From assembly GCA_016215465.1 (NCBI GenBank), contig JACRJT010000025.1, forward strand, positions 1-33,142: a stretch of DNA of 33,142 nt. Direction: 5' to 3'. Position numbers and translations under genes: made by a program. The stretch comes from Nitrososphaerota archaeon (GTDB lineage Archaea; Thermoproteota; Nitrososphaeria; Nitrososphaerales; Nitrosopumilaceae). This document shows, one piece after another, positions 22,256-30,241 of this stretch (position 1 is its first letter; every line of letters begins with the position of its first letter). The notes under the pieces are model-generated. The model ran no database searches. It saw only the letters and a list, made by a program, of their open reading frames with translations, and had not been told where the DNA came from.

Positions 22256-24367
22256 ATGAGTTCAACTCTGAAAATTTTTGAAGAAACCATAAAAACAGAT
22301 CACAAAGTAATCACCGAAGAAGCCTCAAAATCAATTCTTAAGACATACGGAGTAAAGGTGCCACCATATGCACTGGTGACATCTGCAGACGAGGCAGTAA
22401 AGGCTGCAAAGAAAATCGGCTATCCGCTGGTGATGAAAATAGTTTCCCCACAAATACTCCACAAGACAGACGTTGGAGGGGTGAAGGTTGGAATTGACAA
22501 TGACAAGGATGTAAGAAAGACATTTACCGACATGTATGGGCGACTCTCAAAGAAAAAGGGAGTCCATGTCAAGGGCGTGCTTTTGGAAAAAATGGTTCCA
22601 AAGGGAATCGAGCTTATAGTAGGCCTTCAAAACGACCCGCAATTTGGCCCAGTAATGATGGTAGGGCTTGGCGGCGTGATGACTGAAATATTCAAGGATG
22701 TGGCATTTAGGATGCTACCCATCACCGCATCGGACGCAAAATCAATGCTGACTGAACTAAAGTCATCTAAGGTATTCAAAGGATTCCGCGGAAGCGAGCC
22801 AATCGATTTGAACATGCTTGCAAAGGCACTAGTCCAAATTGGGAAAATTGGAGTCGACAATGCCCGATTTGTCAACAGCATCGACTTTAACCCAGTGGTG
22901 GTGTACCCAAAATCATACTATGTGGTTGACGCAAAAATCATACTATCAAAGGAAGTAAACAAAAACGCAATATCCAAGGCAAAGCCAAACGACACTTTCA
23001 TGGAAAAATTCTTCACTCCCCAGTCTGTTGCACTAGTAGGCGCATCTGCCACGCCTGGGAAGGTCGGAAATTCGGTTCTTGATAGTCTTGCAAAGCATGA
23101 CTACAAGGGAAAGGTCTACCCGATTAACCCAAAGGCAGAAGAAATCCTCGGAATCAAGTGCTATCCTTCTGTTGACGCAATACCAGAGCCAGTTGATCTA
23201 GTTGTCGTGTGCGTTGACCTGTCAGTTACTCCGCCAGTCCTGGAATCATGCGCAAAGAAAGGAATCCACAATGTTGTGATTGTGTCTGGCGGCGGAAAGG
23301 AGCTTGGAGGGGAAAGAGCTGACTACGAAGCACAAATCAAAGAATTGTCAGAAAAACACAAAATCAGAATTATCGGTCCAAACTGCATCGGAATGTTCAA
23401 TGCTGCAAACAGGCTAGACTGCGCATTCCAGGGACAGGAAAGAATGGTTCGCGCAAAATTAGGACCAGTTGCATTACTGTCACAAAGCGGAACAATGGGA
23501 ATCAGCTTTTTGGAGACTGCAGATTCTTTCGGATTATCAAAAATGATAAGCTACGGAAACCGCTCTGACGTAGACGAGGCAGACATGATCTGGTACCTGG
23601 CAGGGGACGACCAAACAAAAGTAATTGCATTATACGTGGAAGGATTTGGCGACGGACGCAAGTTCATCGAGACTGCAAAAAGGGTAATGAAAGAAAAGAA
23701 AAAACCAGTCGTGATATGGAAGAGCGGAAGAACAGAAGCTGGCGCAAAACAAGCTGCATCACACACTGGTTCACTTGGTGGTTCTAACGCTATAATCATG
23801 GGTGCATTCAAGCAGGCAGGAATCATCTCAGTTGACAGCTATCAGGAACTTGCGGCAGTCACAAAGGCACTTGCATGGCAGCCTGCAGCAAAAGGTAACA
23901 AAGCTGCAATGTGCAGCAACGGTGCAGGTCCGATGATTGGCGGCATAGACCACTTTGAAAGACTAGGGCTGGAGCTAGCAAAAGTAACGCCAAAGACATT
24001 ACAAGAAATGAAGGCACACTTTCCACCAACATATGTGATTGGCAAGGGAAACCCAGCTGATGTGACAGGCGGCGCAAACGCAGAGGACTACCGATATACC
24101 ATTCAAAAGTTCATGGAGGATCCAAATGTCGACATCGTGATGCCGTGGTTCGTGTTCCAAGATGACCCACTAGAGGAAACCATCATACAGCATCTGGCAG
24201 AATTCTCAAAACAGAAGAAAAAACCGCTACTTGTTGGAGGAAACGGAGGTCCGTACACCCAAAAGATTTCAAAGCTGATAGAAAACGAGGGAGTCCCAGT
24301 ATATGGTGACCTCAGGGACTGGGTCGCAGCTGCCGCAGCACTTGCACAATGGGGCAAGCACCTGTAA
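22256..24367 (+). CDS. ADP-forming acyl-CoA synthetase (3-hydroxypropionate/4-hydroxybutyrate-CoA ligase type)
   Basis: Makes an acyl-CoA from acid, CoA and ATP, releasing ADP and phosphate. In ammonia-oxidising archaea enzymes of this type activate 3-hydroxypropionate or 4-hydroxybutyrate in the energy-saving carbon-fixation cycle. 703 residues from ATG 22256. Order: ATP-grasp (about 1-220, with [10 protein letters not shown] and GVKVG), then CoA-binding Rossmann (about 255-370, [18 protein letters not shown]), then the ligase domain with the phosphorylated His503 ([10 protein letters not shown]). This is the inverted fused arrangement. Which of the two acids is used cannot be told here. The TATA box and the GGAGGG at 22237-22242 support the chosen start. 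Confidence 0.92.
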   Translation: MSSTLKIFEETIKTDHKVITEEASKSILKTYGVKVPPYALVTSADEAVKAAKKIGYPLVMKIVSPQILHKTDVGGVKVGIDNDKDVRKTFTDMYGRLSKKKGVHVKGVLLEKMVPKGIELIVGLQNDPQFGPVMMVGLGGVMTEIFKDVAFRMLPITASDAKSMLTELKSSKVFKGFRGSEPIDLNMLAKALVQIGKIGVDNARFVNSIDFNPVVVYPKSYYVVDAKIILSKEVNKNAISKAKPNDTFMEKFFTPQSVALVGASATPGKVGNSVLDSLAKHDYKGKVYPINPKAEEILGIKCYPSVDAIPEPVDLVVVCVDLSVTPPVLESCAKKGIHNVVIVSGGGKELGGERADYEAQIKELSEKHKIRIIGPNCIGMFNAANRLDCAFQGQERMVRAKLGPVALLSQSGTMGISFLETADSFGLSKMISYGNRSDVDEADMIWYLAGDDQTKVIALYVEGFGDGRKFIETAKRVMKEKKKPVVIWKSGRTEAGAKQAASHTGSLGGSNAIIMGAFKQAGIISVDSYQELAAVTKALAWQPAAKGNKAAMCSNGAGPMIGGIDHFERLGLELAKVTPKTLQEMKAHFPPTYVIGKGNPADVTGGANAEDYRYTIQKFMEDPNVDIVMPWFVFQDDPLEETIIQHLAEFSKQKKKPLLVGGNGGPYTQKISKLIENEGVPVYGDLRDWVAAAAALAQWGKHL

Positions 24368-24510
24368 TCTTTTTGGTGCAATCTCAATTATGCTTGAATC
24401 TGGACTTTACACATCAAAAACTAGCCTGATATTTCTAGCATCCAAACTGGCAAAGATCGATTTTGCAAACTGAAAAAATATCGTTTGTAGTTCTCGCGAC
24501 TCTATCATAA

Positions 24511-24520
24511 AATATTTAAC
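24511..24520 (+). promoter_or_regulatory. TATA box of the ferredoxin-NADP reductase-like gene
   Basis: AATATTTAAC lies 25-34 bp before the GTG start, consistent with a leaderless mRNA. Confidence 0.5.
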
Positions 24521-24544
24521 TATTGAGTATTGAATTAATCCAAC

Positions 24545-25390
24545 GTGGTCGTAGAAAATAAGGCAACTATCATCTATGTTCAGCTACTCAAAGAAGATCT
24601 CGTAGTTTTACGTATAGCGCCAAATGACGGCATCATTCCAGATTATCAGGCAGGTCAGTTCATCACACTTGGCATTCCGGTAACGGCTGAAAACTACAAG
24701 ACTGTCCGCAGGGCGTATTCTCTTGCGTCGCACCCTGAAAACAAAAAGTATTACGAGTTTGTAATCAGGTGGGTTCGTAAGCCTCTGCCGGGTCGTGTTA
24801 CAACCCAGCTGTTCTATTCAAGCGAGGGCGACGAAGTATACCTGGGCAAGCCGACTGGAAACGCCCTGACAATTAACCAAAGACTACCTGACGGCCGCAA
24901 GGATGACCGAAGAATAGTCTGCATTGGGGGCGGTACTGGAATCGCGCCTTTTGTAAGTTTTGCAAAGCATCTTCACGCAGTAGGCGACAAAAGGGAGATT
25001 GTCGTTTTGCACGGTGCAAGCTACATTGATGAGCTAAGCTACAAGGAGACCTTTACCAAACTAGAATACGAAAGTCTTGATGGGGGACGTGACAAGTGGA
25101 ATTTCAGATATCGCGCAGCAATCAGCAGACCGCATGAATGGTTCAACAGGGCATGGAAGGGACCAACAGGCAGAGTAGAAAACTTCCTAAGGGCTCGCGA
25201 CAGCGGCAAGTCGCCACTGGAAGAACTCGTTGGCGAAAAAATCACAAAGGATAACACTATGTTCTATATTTGCGGCTGGCAGGGAACAATCGACGGCGTG
25301 ATGGACTTTTTGTCCCCGCAGGGCTTTGTCACTTTCCACGACAAGCGCGACGACGGAAGCTTTGAAGTGAAATACGAGTCATACGGATAA
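24545..25390 (+). CDS. Ferredoxin--NADP+ reductase-like flavoprotein
   Basis: 281 residues with FAD and NAD(P) domains: RRAYSLAS (FAD-binding, about 59-66), then GGGTGIAPFVSF (pyridine-nucleotide motif, about 127-138), and a C-terminal CGWQGTIDGVM. It transfers electrons between NAD(P)H and ferredoxin or another one-electron carrier. There is no iron-sulfur cluster motif or fused oxygenase domain, so it is a stand-alone reductase of the bacterial FNR type. The GTG start at 24545 (GTGGTCGTAGAA) follows the TATA box. A T7 run follows the stop. Confidence 0.9.
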   Translation: MVVENKATIIYVQLLKEDLVVLRIAPNDGIIPDYQAGQFITLGIPVTAENYKTVRRAYSLASHPENKKYYEFVIRWVRKPLPGRVTTQLFYSSEGDEVYLGKPTGNALTINQRLPDGRKDDRRIVCIGGGTGIAPFVSFAKHLHAVGDKREIVVLHGASYIDELSYKETFTKLEYESLDGGRDKWNFRYRAAISRPHEWFNRAWKGPTGRVENFLRARDSGKSPLEELVGEKITKDNTMFYICGWQGTIDGVMDFLSPQGFVTFHDKRDDGSFEVKYESYG

Positions 25391-25392
25391 TC

Positions 25393-25399
25393 TTTTTTT
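25393..25399 (+). terminator. Oligo-T termination signal
   Basis: A run of seven T starts two bases after the TAA of the reductase gene, the usual archaeal intrinsic terminator. Confidence 0.6.
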
Positions 25400-25479
25400 C
25401 CAAAGAAATTATCATGTATGTTTTATGTGGACTCGTATTTTTTTACGTGAATTTTGTTAGAATTTGTCTCTGATGATTT

Positions 25480-25644
25480 TTAGCCTTTTCTTATTATGAA
25501 CTGCATGAGTGCTTCTTTGGAATATTCGATTCCATGTTCATCCAACGAATGCTTGCTGTATTCCTCAATTACCTTTGCAATATTGTCTCCTTTGGCAACA
25601 AAATCACACTCAAAACCATAATCCCTACAGGTAAACGTCGGCAC
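25480..25644 (-). CDS. DUF1059-type small protein
   Basis: 54 residues, GTG start at 25644. The pattern PTFTCRDYGFECDFVAKGDN, then a helix with conserved EEYSKHSLDEHGIE, matches the DUF1059 family of small proteins with two Cys near the N-terminus. The function of the family is unknown. An upstream minus-strand ATAAATATT (about 25665-25680) suits a TATA box for a leaderless GTG start. It is a separate transcript from the plus-strand genes around it. Confidence 0.8.
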   Translation of the reverse strand: MPTFTCRDYGFECDFVAKGDNIAKVIEEYSKHSLDEHGIEYSKEALMQFIIRKG

Positions 25645-25756
25645 CGTTCTTGATAAAAAACTGATAATATTTATCTCATTTCATTGGGTTTGCGAACGAT
25701 CAGCCTTCTACGTAATTTTTATTTAGAATTTGGATGGATGTGGTGTAAGATAAACA

Positions 25757-25858
25757 ATGACCAACGAATTTAAAACTAAATTAAAATTTGATTTTGATCT
25801 TATGATAGGAGCCACTGAAAAATACAATGGTCTTTTTTTACAACTAGCCGAAACTTAA
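25757..25858 (+). CDS. Possible 33-residue microprotein
   Basis: ATG at 25757 to TAA at 25858. The chain MTNEFKTKLKFDFDLMIGAT continues into a short Leu-rich helix. It might be a real microprotein or the decayed start of a longer gene; no ribosome site is clear. The DNA between it and the RHH gene (25859-25999) is AT-rich and holds nothing else I can support. Confidence 0.25.
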   Translation: MTNEFKTKLKFDFDLMIGATEKYNGLFLQLAET

Positions 25859-25999
25859 AAATTGATTTCAATTTTCGTGATGGAATCCTAGGAAATCCCG
25901 TAAATTACACAGAACCTTAATTTGATGTGCATAAATGCCAATAATGTGATTGACAAGTAAAATCACGAGCACATTTAGCATTTCAATTAAAAAGTAGCC

Positions 26000-26146
26000 T
26001 CATTCTGATCTTTCCATCATTAATTGAACCCCGTATTCAAAAGCGTGAGATCTATTTGCAAACCTTCTTTTCTTTATTTGGGCATCAATCCACTTTAGCA
26101 AGTCATCAGAAACTGCAATGCTTACCTTTTCTTTTGCTTTGGTCAT
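26000..26146 (-). CDS. Ribbon-helix-helix (CopG/MetJ-type) regulator
   Basis: 48 residues. A short basic start leads to the beta strand KVSIAVS, then helix 1 DDLLKWIDAQIKKRR, a turn FANRS and helix 2 HAFEYGVQLMMERS, the standard RHH plan in which a dimer's paired strands enter the major groove. The ATG at 26146 is followed upstream by a divergent region carrying two palindromes that suit such a dimer. RHH proteins commonly repress their own gene and a neighbour. No toxin with the usual features is adjacent. Confidence 0.85.
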   Translation of the reverse strand: MTKAKEKVSIAVSDDLLKWIDAQIKKRRFANRSHAFEYGVQLMMERSE

Positions 26147-26197
26147 GTTGTTTTATCTCGTTTTTTTGATTAATTCTTGGCCTTCCATATCTGGAAT

Positions 26198-26212
26198 TAC
26201 TACTTGGTAGTA
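26198..26212. promoter_or_regulatory. Palindromic operator, copy 1
   Basis: TACTAC, 3-bp spacer TTG, GTAGTA: perfect 6-bp arms. It lies between the divergent RHH gene and the Cys-rich microprotein gene, upstream of the latter's TATA candidate (about 26218-26228). Confidence 0.55.
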
Positions 26213-26243
26213 CTCAGTAAGATTTAACTAGGCGTGAGAACCA

Positions 26244-26260
26244 TTACTACTAGGTCGTAA
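26244..26260. promoter_or_regulatory. Palindromic operator, copy 2
   Basis: TTACTAC TAG GTCGTAA, 7-bp arms with one mismatch, ending on the A of the ATG at 26260. It aligns with copy 1 over 17 bp with two differences. It covers the predicted transcription start of the plus-strand gene, a repressor position. Confidence 0.55.
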
Positions 26261-26406
26261 TGAGTAGCAATCAAAGCGAATATCTAACCGAAGAAGAGGT
26301 AGAAAAACTTGAAGTAACATGCAGGTTTTGTGATAGCGAGATCAGAATTAAAGGTCTTGCAGAACATATCGGAAATGAATATCCCAAGGATCTGACTCAA
26401 AATTGA
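26260..26406 (+). CDS. Small Cys-rich (CxxC) protein
   Basis: 48 residues. The acidic start (EYLTEEEVEKLE) is followed by VTCRFCDSEI (Cys21, Cys24) and a helix with His36, a minimal CxxC...H pattern that could bind zinc. The ATG at 26260 lies at leaderless distance from the TATA candidate TAACTA (about 26224-26229). The stop is 19 bp before the TTG of the CFI-box gene, whose ribosome site GGAGGT (26410-26415) lies just past it, so the two form an operon. Function unknown; a DNA-binding or adaptor role is possible. Confidence 0.7.
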   Translation: MSSNQSEYLTEEEVEKLEVTCRFCDSEIRIKGLAEHIGNEYPKDLTQN

Positions 26407-26409
26407 AGC

Positions 26410-26415
26410 GGAGGT
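26410..26415 (+). promoter_or_regulatory. Shine-Dalgarno of the second CFI-box gene
   Basis: GGAGGT, 10 nt before the TTG at 26426. Strong ribosome sites are rare in this window, so it supports the downstream gene being translated from a polycistronic mRNA. Confidence 0.5.
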
Positions 26416-26425
26416 TATTCGGGAT

Positions 26426-27913
26426 TTGACTAGATCCTATAAGCGAGTTAGATTGGTAATGTCATTACAAACCCTATTTGCAATATTTCTGATTTTTCTA
26501 GTTTTCAATGCCGGCTCTGCCTTTGCACAGACAGACGAGATTCGATACCAAATAATCACGGACGTGAACTGTCAATCCAGAACCACATCTGCCATTGCAG
26601 ACGATGTTGTAGAAGAGTATTTTGCCCTCAGCAAAATAAAACACATCGCCTCGCCATTAGAATGCGGTGCAAGAGATGTCAAAATCGATGAGAATTTGCA
26701 ATCTAATGACCTTATAATTCTCATAATGGAAGATCCAACATTTGTATTGTCTTCCGATGATCTTTCGCTGATAGACAATCATGGAAATACCAAATATTAT
26801 GAAAAAGGCAAAAAGCACATCCTATTTGTCAGATCAAACCCGCTTGATGACCATTCAACCTTTTTTGACCTCAGTCATGCGTTATCGCATTTTGTTTCAA
26901 AGATAAACAACCAGCCGGACTCCATATCAATTGATATGGCAAACAGAATTTTTCATGAGCTGAACAGCTGCAAAAAAGATCTTTATCCATTTTACAACCA
27001 ATTCAAGGACTGCCCGCAAGACATGTACTCTATTTTGCAAATCATGTCCATATCATATGGGGATAACATGTATGTGGCAGAGACTCCACATCCAGAATCA
27101 GCCAAGATCAATAATGATACTGAATCAATTATGCAAACAAGTAGCAATGAATTGGAGAGATATCTGCCAGATGTAAATAATATCAAAATTACAAAAAACA
27201 TGGACGATATCATTGAATTCTCATACGAGTCCGGAATTTCCCATATCGGCGGCAGCATAACAAAATACGAAACCATAGAGCAGGAAAACAGCAATTTTGC
27301 AGCAGCCGTTGTCCTGTCTGACTTGAAAGTTGACTATAACAGGTATGATAAAGTGGACTGCGCAAGCGGAAAAATTCTTTCAAAGAATGTCCTTGTTTGT
27401 AAAAAGGACAGATACCACATCGTGATGAGGACAGATGAAGATATCGACCTAGAGCAGCCAATGGTGCAGATGCTTGGAAAACTAGGCGCAAATCACCGAA
27501 ATACTGGGGCATATGACAAAACCCCAACTATAAGTAAAGGAGGATGCCTGATTGCAACTGCCGCATACGGGACCGAAATGTCCTCGCAGGTGCAGCTGCT
27601 GCGGGAAATAAGGGACAATGTCTTGTTTGGGACCGATTCCGGGACCACATTCATGGTATCATTTGACCAATTTTACTATACATTCAGTCCTGGAGTGGCA
27701 GACTTGGAGAGGCAGAGTCCCATATTCAAGGAAATTGTAAAAATTGCAATCACGCCGATGCTGTCAACTCTGTCAATACTCAACTATGTGAATATTGACT
27801 CTGAATATGAAATGCTAGGGTTTGGAATTGGGATTATCATTCTAAACGCAGGAATTTATCTTGTCATTCCGGCAATAATTATTGTAAAATTAAGGCAAAA
27901 ATTATGCAGGTGA
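26426..27913 (+). CDS. Secreted protein with CFI-box C-terminal domain (second copy)
   Basis: 495 residues from TTG 26426 (ATG at 26459 is the alternative). The signal peptide ends AFA at about 34. The large middle part (35-365) has several Cys (CQSRTT, LECGAR, NSCKKD, KDCPQD, VDCASG, LVCKKD) likely in disulfides; it matches no family I recognise. The CFI-box domain begins KGGCLIATAAYGTE (Cys374). It continues as in the 8855-10195 protein: SFDQFYYTFSPGVADLERQS, LSILNYVNIDSE, and a final hydrophobic segment with basic end LRQKLCR. The two domains are clearly homologous, whereas the N-terminal parts are unrelated. A histidine kinase gene follows 94 bp downstream. Confidence 0.88.
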   Translation: MTRSYKRVRLVMSLQTLFAIFLIFLVFNAGSAFAQTDEIRYQIITDVNCQSRTTSAIADDVVEEYFALSKIKHIASPLECGARDVKIDENLQSNDLIILIMEDPTFVLSSDDLSLIDNHGNTKYYEKGKKHILFVRSNPLDDHSTFFDLSHALSHFVSKINNQPDSISIDMANRIFHELNSCKKDLYPFYNQFKDCPQDMYSILQIMSISYGDNMYVAETPHPESAKINNDTESIMQTSSNELERYLPDVNNIKITKNMDDIIEFSYESGISHIGGSITKYETIEQENSNFAAAVVLSDLKVDYNRYDKVDCASGKILSKNVLVCKKDRYHIVMRTDEDIDLEQPMVQMLGKLGANHRNTGAYDKTPTISKGGCLIATAAYGTEMSSQVQLLREIRDNVLFGTDSGTTFMVSFDQFYYTFSPGVADLERQSPIFKEIVKIAITPMLSTLSILNYVNIDSEYEMLGFGIGIIILNAGIYLVIPAIIIVKLRQKLCR

Positions 27914-28007
27914 ATCTGGCAAAGATCTTAAAAGACGATTCTCTGCCAAGTTTGGCCTTCGGGTCTCACATCGAACTCTTTTTAAGATCATCCTATGTTA
28001 GGAAGTT

Positions 28008-28871
28008 ATGACAGATAGCCCGCATTTTTTTATGCGGGAGTTTTCCAATGAAGAACTATCGCGCCTGCTTTCTGACAAGGTCAAGGAACTGCAAGTATCA
28101 AAAACCCAGGTCGAAGACATGAACGCAAAATTGCAGGATACCGTCTCAAGGCTTGAAGAGACCCAGCAGGAGCTGAATTTGCAAAAAGAACAGCTGCAAG
28201 AACAGGTAAGGATCAAATCACAGGAACTGCTCAAGGCGGAAAAATTAACTGTAATAGGGGAATTTTCAGCAAGAATTTCCCATGATCTTAGAAACCCACT
28301 CTCCGTAATCAGCAACATTTGTGATATCATAACACTGCAATATTCAAAAACGGATCCAAAACTTGCAGATTATGTGGGAAAAATCGAAAAGTCTGCCCAG
28401 CGCATACACAATCAAATAAACGATATTCTTGATTTTGTAAGGATGACCCCGCTTGACAAAGAGGTGAACTCGTTAAAAGAAATACTTGCAAAGTCTGTTA
28501 GCGAGGCACAAATCCCAAAAGACATCACAATAAACCTTCCAGACAATGATCATTCCATCATGTGCGTTGGAGAAAAAATACAGACAGTCTTTACAAATAT
28601 CATACTAAACAGCATCCAGGCCATGGATGAAAAGGGAGCCGTTTCAATTGAAATCATTCCGCACGAAAAATCTGTGGATATAAAATTCACGGATTCTGGG
28701 CCTGGCATACCGGAACACGCATTGCCGCAAATCTTTGAGCCGCTTTTCACTACGAAATCGACAGGCACGGGACTTGGTCTTTCAAGCTGCAAGAATATAG
28801 TAGAATCCCACGGAGGTACCATTTCGGTCAGGAATAACCCTACTACGTTTCTTGTAGAACTTCCAAAATAA
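28008..28871 (+). CDS. Soluble sensor histidine kinase
   Basis: 287 residues. A coiled-coil N-terminal segment (about 12-80) leads to the HisKA dimerisation helix with the H-box ARISHDLRNPLSV (His92). The ATPase domain follows: N-box NIILNSIQAM, G1 DSGPGIP, the FEPLF box, and G2 GTGLGLSSC. There is no membrane helix and no clear PAS or other sensor, so the signal must be internal or arrive by a partner. No response regulator is in the window, so the kinase is an orphan here. Its ATG follows a TATA-like TTTTTAAG at about 27979-27986. Confidence 0.93.
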   Translation: MTDSPHFFMREFSNEELSRLLSDKVKELQVSKTQVEDMNAKLQDTVSRLEETQQELNLQKEQLQEQVRIKSQELLKAEKLTVIGEFSARISHDLRNPLSVISNICDIITLQYSKTDPKLADYVGKIEKSAQRIHNQINDILDFVRMTPLDKEVNSLKEILAKSVSEAQIPKDITINLPDNDHSIMCVGEKIQTVFTNIILNSIQAMDEKGAVSIEIIPHEKSVDIKFTDSGPGIPEHALPQIFEPLFTTKSTGTGLGLSSCKNIVESHGGTISVRNNPTTFLVELPK

Positions 28872-29020
28872 TTCCCAATTCAAATTCTATTTGGAATTAT
28901 GGGAAAACCTGTTTAATTCACTTTTAGACTGACTTTCTGGCAAGTTTGATGAAGATAAGAAAAAAGAAAGATGATGAAGACTAGATAGATTGTCTGAGAT
29001 GACATTCTATCCCAGTTTCA

Positions 29021-29215
29021 TCATTTTTCCAATTTCTTGTACAGAATGCCTCCGGAAACTAGTTTACAGACAAGATTGTCTCCTTTCTGTAATTCTAGCT
29101 TCACTATTACTCTAGATGGTATTGCAACCCATGATCTATACACGTCGACTCCTTTGTACGTATAGGCCTTGATTCGCTGCACCTTGAGCGGTTTGTTTGG
29201 TGTGGATTTTCTCAT
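29021..29215 (-). CDS. AbrB/SpoVT-type swapped-hairpin DNA-binding protein
   Basis: 64 residues. The pattern YRSWVAIPSRVIVKLELQKGDNLVC, then a short GGILYKKLE strand, is the looped-hinge AbrB fold, with a basic N-terminal arm (KSTPNKPLKVQRIK). Such proteins dimerise to bind AT-rich DNA and often regulate or act as antitoxins. No toxin gene adjoins it. The ATG at 29215 is followed by the complete fold. Confidence 0.8.
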   Translation of the reverse strand: MRKSTPNKPLKVQRIKAYTYKGVDVYRSWVAIPSRVIVKLELQKGDNLVCKLVSGGILYKKLEK

Positions 29216-29512
29216 ACAAACAAAGTTTGCAATCTATTTAAGGGCATAAAATCATGATCAGGAATTTAAAATTAGATATCTGAGCCATGGGCATAATTCG
29301 AATAAAAAAATTACCGGTCAGTGCTCTTTAAACCAATTTAATAGTATGACCAAGTGCTAGTTGTTCTGTGAAATCCAAAGTCTTTTTGTTGACCATTAGT
29401 TCCAACGACTGAAGTTCCGTGATACACAAACAATCGTGTACTTCTAGACTAAACTTTTGCAAAGAATTTTGATGTGGATAGAGATATCTAAGAAACAAAC
29501 TCTATGTGTAAT

Positions 29513-30151
29513 TCAATTACAAACTCTTGGTAAATATTCAACTTTTGAGATAGAATTCATTTTTTCCAATGCTTTGATAATTGATGAATTCTCATCTGCT
29601 TGAAAAGATCCATGTAATGAGATGAATAAAATATTTTCATCAGAATAAGATATGATAATTGGCTGCCACAATATCAATTCAGAAAATTTCTTTATTTCAT
29701 TTCTCATGATCTTAATAATTGTGGAATTGTTGGGCTTTGTATTATCGTATTTTATTGACCATGCATTTCCACAACTAAAATCTGGTCCATGTGACAACTC
29801 TTTGTTCTTTACTATTCCCCAATACCTGTCCATTAGCTTTTCAGCAGTTTTGGGCTTTACACATGCGACAGTGTTTTCTGACAGTTTTAGAAGAGGAATT
29901 GTTTCATTAAAACAAACTATGTCAAACATTCGTATTCCAACCTCCAGTTGTTTTCTGGGCGAAATTTTTTCATTTATGGCTTGTTCTAGTTTTACTTTAT
30001 ATTTTTGGATCTCTAATTCATCGTATTTCGGTACTGCATTGATCAAGGGCCCAAATTGGATAATTACTGATATACACAATATGATTAGAATTGTGACCAT
30101 ACATCTCATTTTAATAAAAGATAGTTTTTCTTTATTCATCATATTATTCAT
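29513..30151 (-). CDS. Secreted/membrane-anchored protein with a thaumarchaeal Cys motif
   Basis: 212 residues from ATG 30151. An ATG at 30181 lies too close to the TATA-like GTTTATTT (about 30193-30199) to be in the mRNA. Residues about 16-40 form a membrane anchor. Residues about 75-110 read IVCFNETIPLLKLSENTVAC, then VKPKTAEKLMDRYWG. I remember this as a motif repeated in many thaumarchaeal exported proteins (C...K.s...aCVKP.TAekL..RgW), role unknown. Further Cys and a Lys/Asn-rich domain follow. AT content is higher than in the neighbours. Confidence 0.7.
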   Translation of the reverse strand: MNNMMNKEKLSFIKMRCMVTILIILCISVIIQFGPLINAVPKYDELEIQKYKVKLEQAINEKISPRKQLEVGIRMFDIVCFNETIPLLKLSENTVACVKPKTAEKLMDRYWGIVKNKELSHGPDFSCGNAWSIKYDNTKPNNSTIIKIMRNEIKKFSELILWQPIIISYSDENILFISLHGSFQADENSSIIKALEKMNSISKVEYLPRVCN

Positions 30152-30241
30152 ATATTGTACCTGATTTTTAAAATTAAACATTTAGTACTCTGAAATAAAC
30201 AGCAAAAAGATTCTAAGATCTCACAAAAAAAGAGGAGGGGT

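Noticed and set aside
24390-24473. 27-codon plus-strand frame after the acyl-CoA synthetase
   Set aside because: Too short, and no ribosome site or promoter distinct from that of the following gene.
26000-26406. RHH gene plus Cys-rich gene as a toxin-antitoxin system
   Set aside because: The genes are divergent and the Cys-rich protein has no toxin pattern (RelE, VapC or similar).
29328-29498. 56-codon minus-strand frame in the 29216-29512 gap
   Set aside because: It has only a TTG start, no ribosome site or TATA at the right distance, and no recognisable pattern, though the Leu-rich composition made it tempting.
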